This document shows, in pieces, positions 42,955 through 51,570 of a DNA stretch of 64,000 nucleotides. A program made the translations under genes and the position numbers. Within the stretch, counting starts at the first letter, position 1. Each line of letters begins with the position of its first letter. This DNA is from Daejeonella lutea (lineage in GTDB: Bacteria > Bacteroidota > Bacteroidia > Sphingobacteriales > Sphingobacteriaceae), in contig NZ_FUYR01000002.1 of the NCBI RefSeq assembly GCF_900168015.1, positions 124,001 through 188,000 of the forward strand, read 5' to 3'. A model generated the notes under the pieces. That model worked only from the letters and a program-made list of their open reading frames with translations. It had not been told where the DNA came from and ran no database searches.

Positions 42955-45063
42955 TTAGCGCTGTTCGGCTTTTAAACTTATATATTTCTGAAGGACCGGG
43001 TAGTTATGGCCCTTTGCTTTCATTTCCTTAACATACGACGCAGTAGCACCGGCGGCCGTTGCACCGATCACTTCTTTAAGTGTAACATCAGGGAAACCCA
43101 GTGCGCGGTAATCCCTGACCGTGGCCGGCGTTATGCGCAACTTTTTGAGCGTAATGAAATTCCGAAGCTCCTGATTTTCGAAGCCGATGCTGTAGAAGCT
43201 TTTAATAAAGCCCGGTGTTACCCCGGCTACCATCAGGCTCGTGATAGTCTCGTCCTCAGGTTTGGCATATCCCATGTCTTTAAGCTGGGTTAGGTAGTCT
43301 TCCTTGGTCAGGATCTTGGTGTCAGGCTTATTCACCCGGTCTAAATCACCTTCAACTTTAGATAAGATCACGCCGACATTACGGGTAATTCCGGTCAGAG
43401 CATCATTATAGCTCTTGTTACCGGAGTTCCCGGTGTCTGCTGGCCGTGAGACGGGCTTGATAGTATCGCCTGCTCCTCCCTGCTGCTGCAGAGTTGCAGC
43501 ACCTCTGACAGAAGAAACCGGTTCATTGCTGCGCGGGTCGATACCTTTACCTTTCGAGTTAATGAGTTGCGAGAGCGTCAGGTTGGTATACCCCGCGGCT
43601 TTCATTGCCCTGATATAATCAGCATCGATGCCCAGGGAGCGGGCAATACCCAGATCATTTAAGGGTACATTCCGGAAGCCATTTTCTTTGAGCATACTAA
43701 GGTAGTCACTGTCAACGCGGAGAGCTGCCAGGACAATGAGCTGGTCTTTTGCCCGTTGGGTATATCCATTTGCCTTAAGCATACTGATCAGGTCGCGGTC
43801 GACCCCGGAAAGAAAGTAAGCCAGCATATCCAGATCACTGACTTCCTGAACACCCTCTGTCTTCAGGAAAGCAGCAAAGTTTACGTCGGGGGTAAAGAAA
43901 TAATTACCAGAACCCTGTTCTGCTTCAAATTCGCCCTTGAACAGAATTGTTCCAGCCTCGCGAACCAGGGAAAAACTGCCTTTGTCTTCAGAAAATCCTT
44001 TAAGCTCACTGAGAGCGAAGACACTGTTATTTTGCCCCTGGTCATCCCGGCTTTTAAAGATCACAACCAGGTCGCTTCCAGATAATTCGGCGGTCCACGG
44101 CCCTTCCGTTTCGATCCATTCGGTATCTGTAGATACCGGACGGGACATTAGCGGACCGGCACTGGCAAGCGGCTCATTTAGTATAAAGACCGAGCCGGCA
44201 AAAAGGGGCAGCAGGAAAAAGTATTTCCAGGCTGTGCCCATACTTGAACGTTTTGCATTCATCATGTTAAATCTCTTTTTTAGTAATGACTGATTATAAT
44301 TGGTTGTCAGGTTCAGGGGGAAGTGCGGTGCCGATACCTTCAGCAGGCTTAGCTGGTAGCTCTCCTGGTCGACCTCATTCTGCTCTAACAGTTGCTGATC
44401 TGTGAGGAACTCCAGGTTATTTTCCAGTTCCTTGCGATAAAGCCAGGCAAAAGGATTAAACCAATGAAATACCAGCACCAGCTCCGAAATCAGCAGGTCG
44501 TAAGAGTGGCCGTCGCGGATATGGATCTTTTCATGCAGGAGGATCTGGTTGTAAGTCTCCCAGTCGTATTTTTCAGGATTAATATAAATGCTGTTGCCAA
44601 ACGAGCACGGAGCCGTGTCGCCGCTCATCTCCACGATGCGGTAAGGACCGTCCTGGATAAACGGCCGTGTAGCCGAGCGATACAGCAGGGTGATAAGCTG
44701 CACCAGGAAAGTGATCCCGAAGGCGGCAACGCCGGCCCAATAGATCCAGGCAGCTACTTGTACGACCTGCCCGAAAGTTACTGCCGGTTTTGGTGGAGTC
44801 GATGGTTTGCTGGCAATCTCAGCGGAGCCGATGCTAACATCAGTTCCATTTTCAGGTTTTCCTACCCACCAATAGCCCTCAACATCCGGCTTCCTTAAAG
44901 ACAATTCCGCCGGCACCCGGATCAGTGGCAGCAGGAATGAGAGCGCCAGGCAGGCAAGCAGCACGTAGCGGTTCAATCTGAAAAATGTTTCCTTAACAAG
45001 CAGCAGGCGGTAGAAGATCGCACCTATGGCAAGCAGGAGTGTGACATTTACGATGTAGCTCAT
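42955..45063 (-). CDS. BlaR1/MecR1-type M56 metallopeptidase with a long repeat tail
   Basis: A 702-residue sensor peptidase. Three or four TM helices lie in the first ~130 residues and near 285-300. The cytosolic zinc protease has HEKIH at 177-181 and an ENNLEFLTD downstream. The C-terminal ~300 residues, outside the membrane, hold about six or seven 26-29-residue helical repeats of the form (I/V)xxxYIxxMKxxGYxNLxLxxLIxLK. M56 enzymes cleave BlaI-type repressors after sensing. It overlaps blaI by 4 bases (ATGA), so they are translationally coupled. The repeats replace the usual penicillin-binding sensor, so the signal is not a beta-lactam. Confidence 0.9.
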   Translation of the reverse strand: MSYIVNVTLLLAIGAIFYRLLLVKETFFRLNRYVLLACLALSFLLPLIRVPAELSLRKPDVEGYWWVGKPENGTDVSIGSAEIASKPSTPPKPAVTFGQVVQVAAWIYWAGVAAFGITFLVQLITLLYRSATRPFIQDGPYRIVEMSGDTAPCSFGNSIYINPEKYDWETYNQILLHEKIHIRDGHSYDLLISELVLVFHWFNPFAWLYRKELENNLEFLTDQQLLEQNEVDQESYQLSLLKVSAPHFPLNLTTNYNQSLLKKRFNMMNAKRSSMGTAWKYFFLLPLFAGSVFILNEPLASAGPLMSRPVSTDTEWIETEGPWTAELSGSDLVVIFKSRDDQGQNNSVFALSELKGFSEDKGSFSLVREAGTILFKGEFEAEQGSGNYFFTPDVNFAAFLKTEGVQEVSDLDMLAYFLSGVDRDLISMLKANGYTQRAKDQLIVLAALRVDSDYLSMLKENGFRNVPLNDLGIARSLGIDADYIRAMKAAGYTNLTLSQLINSKGKGIDPRSNEPVSSVRGAATLQQQGGAGDTIKPVSRPADTGNSGNKSYNDALTGITRNVGVILSKVEGDLDRVNKPDTKILTKEDYLTQLKDMGYAKPEDETITSLMVAGVTPGFIKSFYSIGFENQELRNFITLKKLRITPATVRDYRALGFPDVTLKEVIGATAAGATASYVKEMKAKGHNYPVLQKYISLKAEQR

Positions 45064-45419
45064 GGCTTTTTAGATTTGATATCCTTCAAGATCTCGTTGA
45101 ATTCTGCTTCGGTCAGGTTTTGCTCCTTTGCAAAAAAGGCAAGCATGCGCGGATAGGAGTTATCGAAATACTGGCGGACAATATCTTTCATACTATGCTT
45201 CTGATAATCTTCACGGGAGATTTTTGGGAAATAGTAATGCATATTACCTACTGCCTCATGACCGAGGAAACCTTTTTCTTCCAGAATCTTTATCATCGTG
45301 GCTACGCTGTTATAATGCGGCTTCGGGTCGGGAAGCAAAGGAATCACATCACGGATAAATGCTTTTTCCAGATCCCAGATAACCTGCATGATTTGTTCTT
45401 CTCTTGTTGCTAACTTCAT
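45060..45419 (-). CDS. blaI: BlaI/MecI-family transcriptional repressor
   Basis: A 119-residue winged-helix repressor. The DNA-binding part (about 5-70) reads LATREEQIMQVIWDLEKAFI and PHYNSVATMIKILEEKGFLG with YYFPKISREDY. The C-terminal helices (about 80-119) form the dimer and carry the cleavage region. It is expected to repress its own operon through the four sites upstream until the M56 peptidase destroys it. The start overlaps nothing; the stop overlaps the M56 start. Confidence 0.92.
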   Translation of the reverse strand: MKLATREEQIMQVIWDLEKAFIRDVIPLLPDPKPHYNSVATMIKILEEKGFLGHEAVGNMHYYFPKISREDYQKHSMKDIVRQYFDNSYPRMLAFFAKEQNLTEAEFNEILKDIKSKKP

Positions 45420-45426
45420 CAGTATT

Positions 45427-45502
45427 CTAATTTATTCTGCAATGATACTACTAATTTATTAGTAGTTCAACTAATTGATTAGGAACGTTACTAACTTATT
45501 CG
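45427..45502. promoter_or_regulatory. four BlaI-type operator sites with regular spacing
   Basis: 12-bp cores CTAATTTATTCT (45427), CTAATTTATTAG (45451), CTAATTGATTAG (45471) and CTAACTTATTCG (45491) begin 24, 20 and 20 bases apart. The second lies within a perfect dyad ACTACTAAT-TT-ATTAGTAGT (45447-45466). They occupy the region directly upstream of blaI. Two helical turns between neighbours would place repressor dimers on one face of the DNA. Confidence 0.75.
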
Positions 45503-45563
45503 GTATTAGCTGATTTTCAATACATTAAAATTATCACGATGTTTACATAGTTAAGAATTGAGT

Positions 45564-45893
45564 ATGCCGTACAATATCGAACTGGCTAATCGCCTCAGGG
45601 AATATCTCGGGAAAGTGCCCCGATTGCGAGTGAAGGAAAAGAAAATGTTTGGGGGACTGGCCTTTATGGTCAGTGATAGAATGTGCATTAACGTTAGCGG
45701 CGACAGACTGATGTGCCGCTTCGACCCAAAGCTGGAAGCTGAGATACGGGCCAAAGCCGGCTATGAGCCCATGATCATGCGTGGAAAGGAATTACGGGGA
45801 TACTGTTACGTACGGGAAGAAGGCTACCGGTCAGAGGAAGATTTTAAGTATTGGGTAGGATTTTGTTTGGATTATAATGGTTTGGCCGGGTGA
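45564..45893 (+). CDS. TfoX N-terminal domain protein
   Basis: The ATG at 45564 is preferred over TTG 45558, giving 109 residues. The whole protein is a TfoX-N domain: LRVKEKKMFGGLAFMVSDRM (about 20-39), CINVSGDRLMCRFDP and MRGKELRGYCYV. The C-terminal helical half of the true TfoX/Sxy competence regulators is absent. In Bacteroidota this short form is widespread and its role is unclear. It is divergent from blaI. Confidence 0.85.
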   Translation: MPYNIELANRLREYLGKVPRLRVKEKKMFGGLAFMVSDRMCINVSGDRLMCRFDPKLEAEIRAKAGYEPMIMRGKELRGYCYVREEGYRSEEDFKYWVGFCLDYNGLAG

Positions 45894-45945
45894 GATGATA
45901 GGTATAACCGAAACAGGTCTGGAAAAGAATGCACCGTAAAGTGAT

Positions 45946-47241
45946 TTAAAGCTCAATGGGTTCTTTAAACTCGTTGACTGAAACCGTGGCGGGCTTAGCT
46001 GGCTCATCCCAGGCAGGGTCATTAAGTATCGAGCGCGCAACTACGAGTGAAAGGAGATACATGCCGGATACAATGAGCAAAGCATAGCGCAAAGCCCAAT
46101 CGTTGCCGGCCGTGTGATATAAAACAATGAACAGGCTGCAACCTATGAGGCGGCCGGCATACAATCCTAATTCATGCCTGAATATATAGGTAAATTTATT
46201 GCGCTTTTCAATTTCTGCAACTCGCTCCGTTACGCCGAGCTGAATAGGGAAATAAGCCAGGTCGAGTAAGGGCCTGGCGAAAACCAGACAGGCAACAAAC
46301 ACCAGTACCCCAGCAGCAGAGTATAATAATGCATTGATTGCCGAACCGGCCAGAAATAAAAACAAACCCAGTGCAAAGATCCGCAGGCGATGTTGTGGAC
46401 CAGTTTTGCGCCCCAGGATGTATAACAGAACGGCCGTAATACTTGCACCTAAGGATTGGATGAGACCCAGAGAACCTTCGGAACCAACCAGGTTCATGAT
46501 CAGCATTACCGGTGCGGTGATAATATAACCATTAGCAATACCCTTGAGGAGGGCGAGGCCAAGCATTTTCTTCCACAACCTGTGAAAGGTGAAAAATAAG
46601 AGCGGTGCCGGTGCCGGATTTTTAAACTGCGCCCGATGGAGCAGCACCGAGGCAGCTACTGTTAGCAGAAAAACACCGCCGGTAAGGATATGGTATGCCG
46701 TGTTACGCCCGGGGAACCAGTCCAGTTCACGGCCGGTGGCAATAAATGCCCCCGCCGCTGCCGGTACAATAACAACAGCCATCGCGGAAAAGAAAGTTTC
46801 CAGACCATAATAATAGTTGCGATTGGCATTTGTAGTGCTGGTGAGAGCAAGAAAAGTTCGGTTTGACCAGAAAAAACCATATGAGAAGCCCATAATCAAG
46901 CCCGCGACCAGCACATTCATTACTGTTGGATCCTTCATCAGCATCATCAAAGCCATAGAGATGCTGCTTAATATCATGCCTGTGGAATACATCTTCCTGA
47001 TCGGAAATTTTTTCAGGAATAAGCCATTAAGAAAAAAGGTAACCGGGATACCCGTTGCCTGGGCCAGCTGAAAGACCATGACCAGGCTGAAATCAGCAGA
47101 ATTACGTATTATATAGGCACCAATGAATAATTCAATTACCGGAATCACCAACGAGTAGATGAGATTCGTTAAAAGCAGAATCTGCATGGCATGCGGCTGA
47201 GACTTGAAAACGCTAATTTCTTTGTTGAGCTTTTCCACCAA
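45946..47241 (-). CDS. MFS transporter
   Basis: A 431-residue inner-membrane protein with about 12 TM helices. The loop GLFLKKFPIRKMYSTGM (about 75-91) is the MFS-type TM2-3 loop, and the FSYGFFWSNRTFLALTS segment lies in TM4. It resembles YqgE-like MFS proteins of unknown substrate. It ends a minus-strand operon with SDR and lactonase genes at gaps of 1 and 17 bases, so it may export or import the pathway's sugar acid; inference only. Confidence 0.82.
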   Translation of the reverse strand: MVEKLNKEISVFKSQPHAMQILLLTNLIYSLVIPVIELFIGAYIIRNSADFSLVMVFQLAQATGIPVTFFLNGLFLKKFPIRKMYSTGMILSSISMALMMLMKDPTVMNVLVAGLIMGFSYGFFWSNRTFLALTSTTNANRNYYYGLETFFSAMAVVIVPAAAGAFIATGRELDWFPGRNTAYHILTGGVFLLTVAASVLLHRAQFKNPAPAPLLFFTFHRLWKKMLGLALLKGIANGYIITAPVMLIMNLVGSEGSLGLIQSLGASITAVLLYILGRKTGPQHRLRIFALGLFLFLAGSAINALLYSAAGVLVFVACLVFARPLLDLAYFPIQLGVTERVAEIEKRNKFTYIFRHELGLYAGRLIGCSLFIVLYHTAGNDWALRYALLIVSGMYLLSLVVARSILNDPAWDEPAKPATVSVNEFKEPIEL

Positions 47242-47258
47242 ACTGTCTCATTTAAAGT

Positions 47259-48302
47259 TCAGGACAAACAGATAAGAGAAGCCGGAGAATTGACTTTAAT
47301 TTCCCGTTGCGTGTAAGTGAGGCTTCCATTCTCAGCTATGCGGAAAATCGTAACTCCATCACTTTTTTCATTCGCTGCAAGGAGCAATCGCCCGTCAGGG
47401 GTGATCAGAATGCTCCTGGGACTTTTCCCTTCAGAGCTTATCCGCTGCAGAAAACTAAGATTCCCACTGATGGGATCCATTTTAAAGACGACGAGTTCAT
47501 TGATTTCACCCCTGACCGAGGCGTAAAGGATATCTGCATGGGGGTGAATTTTGAGATCGGCGGCTTCAACCACACTAGAGTAATCATTCGGAACCAGGGA
47601 CTGTTTTGAAATCACCTCCAGGCCTGACCCGGGCGCTGAAATGGTAAAGATTTCACCGCTTAATTCAGTGAGCAGGTATATATGCATAGCATCCTGTGCA
47701 AACACAAGATGACGGGGTCCACTACCGGGCGGAAGCTGCAGGTATGGCGGATCGAATGGCGATAAAGGACCATCCTGTTCCGGATCGAAATGAAACTGGT
47801 AAAGGCGGTCACTGCCGAGATCAGTACAGATTAAAAACCTACCATCCGGTGAGAGCTGAGCTGCATGTATATGTGATTTCTCCTGCCGTCCTTGCACCGG
47901 TCCATGCCCATCGAAAGTAATCGCCTGTACAAGTTCTGAACTGGAATCATTCCGTAACCGCACAAGTAATAAAGTCCCCGCTCCATAATTAGCTATAAAA
48001 GCAAATCGGCAATCCTGATCTGCTGAAACAAAGCAGGAACCGCCCCCGCGGTAATTTAATTTATCTATCAGGGTAAGCGCGCCCTCATGAATCCCAAACG
48101 TTAGCAGCTGCCCGTGGTCGTTGGTCATCTGCTCACTAATGGCTAAGATCCGCCGGCAATCACGTGATAGCGCTAAAAAAGAAGGGTTCTCTATCCCTGC
48201 GACCATACTCAGCTGAATGGCGGCGAGCGTATCTCCTTCCAGCCGGTAAACAAATATACCAGGGTTTGTAGGAAGCGAATATGTGCCAACCGCAATAAGC
48301 AT
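47259..48302 (-). CDS. lactonase-family seven-bladed propeller protein
   Basis: A 347-residue protein of the 6-phosphogluconolactonase-like propeller group. Family marks are LIAVGTYSLPTNPGIFVYRL at the start, FAFIANYGAGTLLLVRLRND (about 103-122), KSHIHAAQLSPDGRFLICTD (about 141-160), and blade-ending DGRLLLAANEKSDGVTIFRI. No signal peptide is seen. It starts 1 base after the SDR stop, so the two are co-translated. Substrate lactone unknown. Confidence 0.85.
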   Translation of the reverse strand: MLIAVGTYSLPTNPGIFVYRLEGDTLAAIQLSMVAGIENPSFLALSRDCRRILAISEQMTNDHGQLLTFGIHEGALTLIDKLNYRGGGSCFVSADQDCRFAFIANYGAGTLLLVRLRNDSSSELVQAITFDGHGPVQGRQEKSHIHAAQLSPDGRFLICTDLGSDRLYQFHFDPEQDGPLSPFDPPYLQLPPGSGPRHLVFAQDAMHIYLLTELSGEIFTISAPGSGLEVISKQSLVPNDYSSVVEAADLKIHPHADILYASVRGEINELVVFKMDPISGNLSFLQRISSEGKSPRSILITPDGRLLLAANEKSDGVTIFRIAENGSLTYTQREIKVNSPASLICLS

Positions 48303-48303
48303 A

Positions 48304-49053
48304 TCAAATTAACTGGAGATGGGGCCGGATCTGCAAATTAACTATATCGGAGCGCTCCGGCTGCGCCAGGGCAAATGCCACACTTATTGCAACATCTTCA
48401 GCCTTTAGCATTTCGAGATTCCTGATCTTTTCTTCTTTTTCTTCTTTTGTAAATTCCTGCATATCGGTATCAGTTGCTCCAGGCTCAATCAATATCACCT
48501 TAATCCCTTTTGGATTGAGTTCTTTGCGCAGAGCTTCAGAAAATCCTTGAATACCACTTTTGCTGGCCACGTATAGGGAGCTGCCAGTTTCCCGCACATC
48601 AGCACTCATTGACCCGATATTCACAATATGACTAAGATTCCCCATATTTAGAGCATAATTACTGCATGCGATATATGACAGGAGGTTCGATCGCAGGAGG
48701 TAATCCCAATCCGCATAAGTACCTTCCGTAATTCCACCAAAAGGAAGCGCCGCATTGTTTACCAATATGTCGAGGCCCCCCAACTCCTTTTCAACAGAAA
48801 CAAAAATCCGTTTGATATCTTCTTCATTAGCCAGATCAGCCACCAAACCGTTGCAATGGTTGGCGGTCGTCAGTATTTTCACGGCAGCAATTGTTTCGTC
48901 CAGCGGAGCTTGGTTTCGCCCGCAGATGAAGCAATGTGCCCCTAACCGAGCCAGCAGGATCGTGATCTCGCGACCAATACCGGTAGTTCCCCCTGTTATC
49001 AAAACCTTTTTACCAGAAATCCTGTCTTTCCAAAAATCATTTAGATCTATCAT
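48304..49053 (-). CDS. SDR-family oxidoreductase
   Basis: A 249-residue classical short-chain dehydrogenase. Cofactor motif GGTTGIG (about 21-27), NNAALPFGG (about 97-105) and the catalytic SMSADVRETGSSLYVASKSG segment with Tyr and Lys (YxxxK). The C-terminus is short of a substrate loop clue. It heads the SDR-lactonase-MFS operon and may oxidise a sugar to a lactone that the next enzyme opens. Confidence 0.9.
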   Translation of the reverse strand: MIDLNDFWKDRISGKKVLITGGTTGIGREITILLARLGAHCFICGRNQAPLDETIAAVKILTTANHCNGLVADLANEEDIKRIFVSVEKELGGLDILVNNAALPFGGITEGTYADWDYLLRSNLLSYIACSNYALNMGNLSHIVNIGSMSADVRETGSSLYVASKSGIQGFSEALRKELNPKGIKVILIEPGATDTDMQEFTKEEKEEKIRNLEMLKAEDVAISVAFALAQPERSDIVNLQIRPHLQLI

Positions 49054-49184
49054 AATCCGTTAAGCATTGATAAACAATATGCCTCCCTAGATGTCCAGAG
49101 GGTTTAAAAGTCTAACCGATCGCAAAAATTATTGTTTAGCGAAATAAGAAAAAGAGTAGAAGTACGGTAAGCCGGGGAAAGCGT

Positions 49185-49829
49185 CTAATCACGTATATTA
49201 ATGAGCCTGTTACTTACCGCGTAACAGATTAAGGAGGCTGTATTACGGCTGCCAGTTTTATGAAGGAGGCTCAGGCGATGGCCTTCCACGGTGCGCTTGC
49301 TCGTGAAAATCTTATCCGCAATTTCCTGATTGGTATATCCTTCGGCTATCAAATCCAGTATTTCCCTTTCCCTGGCCGAAAGCGCCATTTGCTCCTGATC
49401 CAGTAATACCGGTGTGGTCCGGACATATTGATTTAAAATTGGAACTACCAAATTGGTACAAACAAAGCGGCTTCCGCTGACGATCTGCCTGATGGCAAAA
49501 GCAAGCTCCTCAATCGCAGAATCCTTGCACACAAATGCAGTTATACCGGTTTTGTAGTATTTAAAAAAGGTAGTATCGTCAGCTTCCGTGAGCAGCAAGG
49601 TTTTTAGCCCTGGACACAGCTTCACCATTTCAGCGGGTTCGATTCCTGAACGTTCGGCCTCATCCTGATCGATGATCAATACGTCGGCCTTATTTTGTTT
49701 TTGTACTGGATCCAGTTCCCGAAAATTGCTGATTTCGGCAATAACGCGAAATTCAGGATCACTGTTTAAGATGCGGGAGATGCCTTCGCAAACAATATTC
49801 CTGCCCGCCAGTAATACTATGTTTATCAT
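49185..49829 (-). CDS. NarL/FixJ-type response regulator with degenerate receiver
   Basis: The ATG at 49829 (MINIVLLAGRNIVCEGISRIL) gives 214 residues; an upstream start at 49943 adds 38 non-conserved residues. The receiver keeps an Asp in VLIIDQDEA, but the acidic pair normally near residue 10 is replaced by Ala-Gly (LLAGRN instead of IADDH). The LuxR HTH is intact (LSAREREILDLIAEGYTNQE, KRTVEGHRLSLLHKTGSRN). It probably binds DNA with little or no phosphorylation. No kinase adjoins. Confidence 0.87.
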   Translation of the reverse strand: MINIVLLAGRNIVCEGISRILNSDPEFRVIAEISNFRELDPVQKQNKADVLIIDQDEAERSGIEPAEMVKLCPGLKTLLLTEADDTTFFKYYKTGITAFVCKDSAIEELAFAIRQIVSGSRFVCTNLVVPILNQYVRTTPVLLDQEQMALSAREREILDLIAEGYTNQEIADKIFTSKRTVEGHRLSLLHKTGSRNTASLICYAVSNRLINIRD

Positions 49830-49955
49830 GAGATGAAAATTGCATTGCCAATTACCTTTTTCGTAGATGTTATACAAATTTCGTGAATAGTAAACTTTTA
49901 GGCAAGAACTTAGATCGTAAAAATAGCACCATGCAGCAAGCACCGGTAGGGCAGC

Positions 49956-50429
49956 CTAGCCTTTCGCCGCATCCTCCAAATCTTTGATCACAATCTTTTT
50001 CATTTTCATCATGGTATCCATTACCCGTTTGGCTTTGTCTTTATCCGGGTTTTGTAGTAAACGGCCAAGGAAAGGCGGAGTAACCTGCCAGGATAAACCG
50101 AAGCGGTCTTTCAGCCAGCCGCACTGGGATTCTTGTCCGCCACCTGAAATGAGATTTTCCCAGTAATAGTCGATCTCTTCTTGTGTCTCCGCTGCGATTG
50201 AGAAGGATACGGATTCGTTAAAGGTGAAATTAGCGCCGCCATTCAGCAACATAAATTCCTGGTCCAGGATCGAGATTTCTGCAACCAGTATCTCACCTCC
50301 GAAGCCGGGTACTTCTTTGGGGTAGTAGTTGGTGCTTAAAACTTTTGAATCCTTAAATACGGAGGTATAAAATTCAAGGGCTTCGGCTACATTGTGGTTT
50401 AGCCAGAGGCAGGGTCTAATTTTTTTCAT
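49956..50429 (-). CDS. VOC-family PhnB-like protein
   Basis: A 157-residue cytosolic protein of the vicinal oxygen chelate fold: MKKIRPCLWLNHNVAEALEF, YTSVFKDSKVLSTNYYPKEV and WLKDRFGLSWQVTPPFLGRL. It matches the PhnB/3-demethylubiquinone methyltransferase-like group, whose members are often annotated by similarity but have no proven activity. Confidence 0.87.
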   Translation of the reverse strand: MKKIRPCLWLNHNVAEALEFYTSVFKDSKVLSTNYYPKEVPGFGGEILVAEISILDQEFMLLNGGANFTFNESVSFSIAAETQEEIDYYWENLISGGGQESQCGWLKDRFGLSWQVTPPFLGRLLQNPDKDKAKRVMDTMMKMKKIVIKDLEDAAKG

Positions 50430-50530
50430 TAGGGATATAGGGTTGAGGGTTGATTTATGTAAAGGTAAGGGGGATTGTGGGAATTGACAGGGGGCAAAAT
50501 TGACTAGTTTGGGGGTGAATGCGACAAATA

Positions 50531-50602
50531 AGCCTCATGCCGGCGGACCGGCACTTACTTTTCCCTGCAGCTGGAAATTAAGCAAGAGCCGCCGCTGCCC
50601 CT
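50531..50602 (+). repeat. two-hairpin dispersed element, copy 3
   Basis: Hairpin 1 pairs GCCGG (50539-50543) with CCGGC (50548-50552), perfect. Hairpin 2 (about 50554-50582, CTTACTTTTCC with GGAAATTAAG) is similar to copies 1 and 2 but partly decayed. The following CAAGAGCCGCCGCTGCC also matches copy 1. Confidence 0.7.
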
Positions 50603-50715
50603 GGCGCTTCCGTTGGTACGGGCGGGATGGAACTTAATTGATTATATATTCATCACAATCAACCCTTCTTAAAACTTTTTCCTCTATTCATCCCTTGTAT
50701 GTAAAATTTGCAACA

Positions 50716-51405
50716 ATGAAACTAGACTGGGAAAAACTACTCTTAGGCGAAGAGAACTGGATCTTTATGCTCGAGGTCTCCTTCCGTACGCTTGTCATGT
50801 TTTTTATCATCCTGATTGGCCTGAGGCTGTTAGGTAAGCGCGGGGTGGCGCAGTTATCGGTATTCGAGCTGGTGGTAATTATTAGTCTCGGTTCAGCGGC
50901 GGGCGACCCGATGTTCTACAAGGAAGTAGGATTAATGGTGCCAGTATGCGTATTTACAGTGGTTGTTGTCGCTTATAGATTTACCACCTTTCTTATGGCC
51001 AAAAGTGAGAAAATTGACGACCTGGTGGAAGGTAAAGCTGTATACTTAATCGAAGACGGCGAATTTAACATCACCGGTTTCGGGAAGGAAGGTCTGGCTA
51101 AGGATGAGTTTTTCTCTGAGCTGCGACAACAGGGGGTTAGTCACCTCGGACAGGTAGACACCGCGATCCTGGAAACATCCGGTAATTTGAGCATTTACTT
51201 TTACGAAGATGCAAAAGTGAAAGAGGGCCTGCCCATTCTTCCCGCGCTTTTCGAAGATGCCCTGCTGGAAATCCCAAAAGCCGGCACCTATGCCTGCCGG
51301 CTATGCGGTAATGTAGAAAAGCTGAAACCTGTAAAGGAGCATAAGTGCGAAAAATGTGAGCATACTGAATGGGTGAAAGCGGTGAAGGGACTACGGATTA
51401 AATAG
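50716..51405 (+). CDS. DUF421 (YetF-like) membrane protein with a zinc-ribbon tail
   Basis: The ATG at 50716 (MKLDWEKLLLGEENWIFMLE) gives 229 residues; the TTG at 50638 is unlikely. Three TM helices (about 17-38, 45-62 and 67-90) carry the DUF421 signature LRLLGKRGVAQLSVFELVVI. The cytosolic part (about 95-180) has the GKxVYLIEDGEFN pattern. The last 30 residues add two CxxC pairs (CRLCGN and CEKCEH), a small zinc ribbon not general in the family. Confidence 0.87.
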   Translation: MKLDWEKLLLGEENWIFMLEVSFRTLVMFFIILIGLRLLGKRGVAQLSVFELVVIISLGSAAGDPMFYKEVGLMVPVCVFTVVVVAYRFTTFLMAKSEKIDDLVEGKAVYLIEDGEFNITGFGKEGLAKDEFFSELRQQGVSHLGQVDTAILETSGNLSIYFYEDAKVKEGLPILPALFEDALLEIPKAGTYACRLCGNVEKLKPVKEHKCEKCEHTEWVKAVKGLRIK

Positions 51406-51432
51406 GGTAAATTCCGCTTGTGCGCCCTTTTT

Positions 51433-51552
51433 ATGCTGCTGGCTGCTATCAGGCACCTGAGCTTTCAGCGCGCAGAATTTCAGGCTCAGGTTCCGGACTG
51501 GGTGCTGATGAACAAGGATTTGTTGGTAGAAAATCCGCCATCTACGCTGTAA
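51433..51552 (+). pseudogene. remnant of a DoxX-family membrane protein
   Basis: A 39-residue frame holds a TM-like start (MLLAAIRHLSF) and RAEFQAQVPDWVLMNKD, which fits the first loop of DoxX-like proteins. The open frame extends back to the DUF421 stop and ends at a stop after LVENPPSTL, where the similarity ends. The rest of the gene is absent. It is next to another truncated gene. Confidence 0.5.
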
Positions 51553-51570
51553 ATTATCCGCTAAGCCTTT

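Noticed and set aside
43006-44898. Several 70-170-residue plus-strand frames opposite the M56 peptidase gene
   Set aside because: All are shadows of the strong minus-strand coding region and lack any recognised motif.
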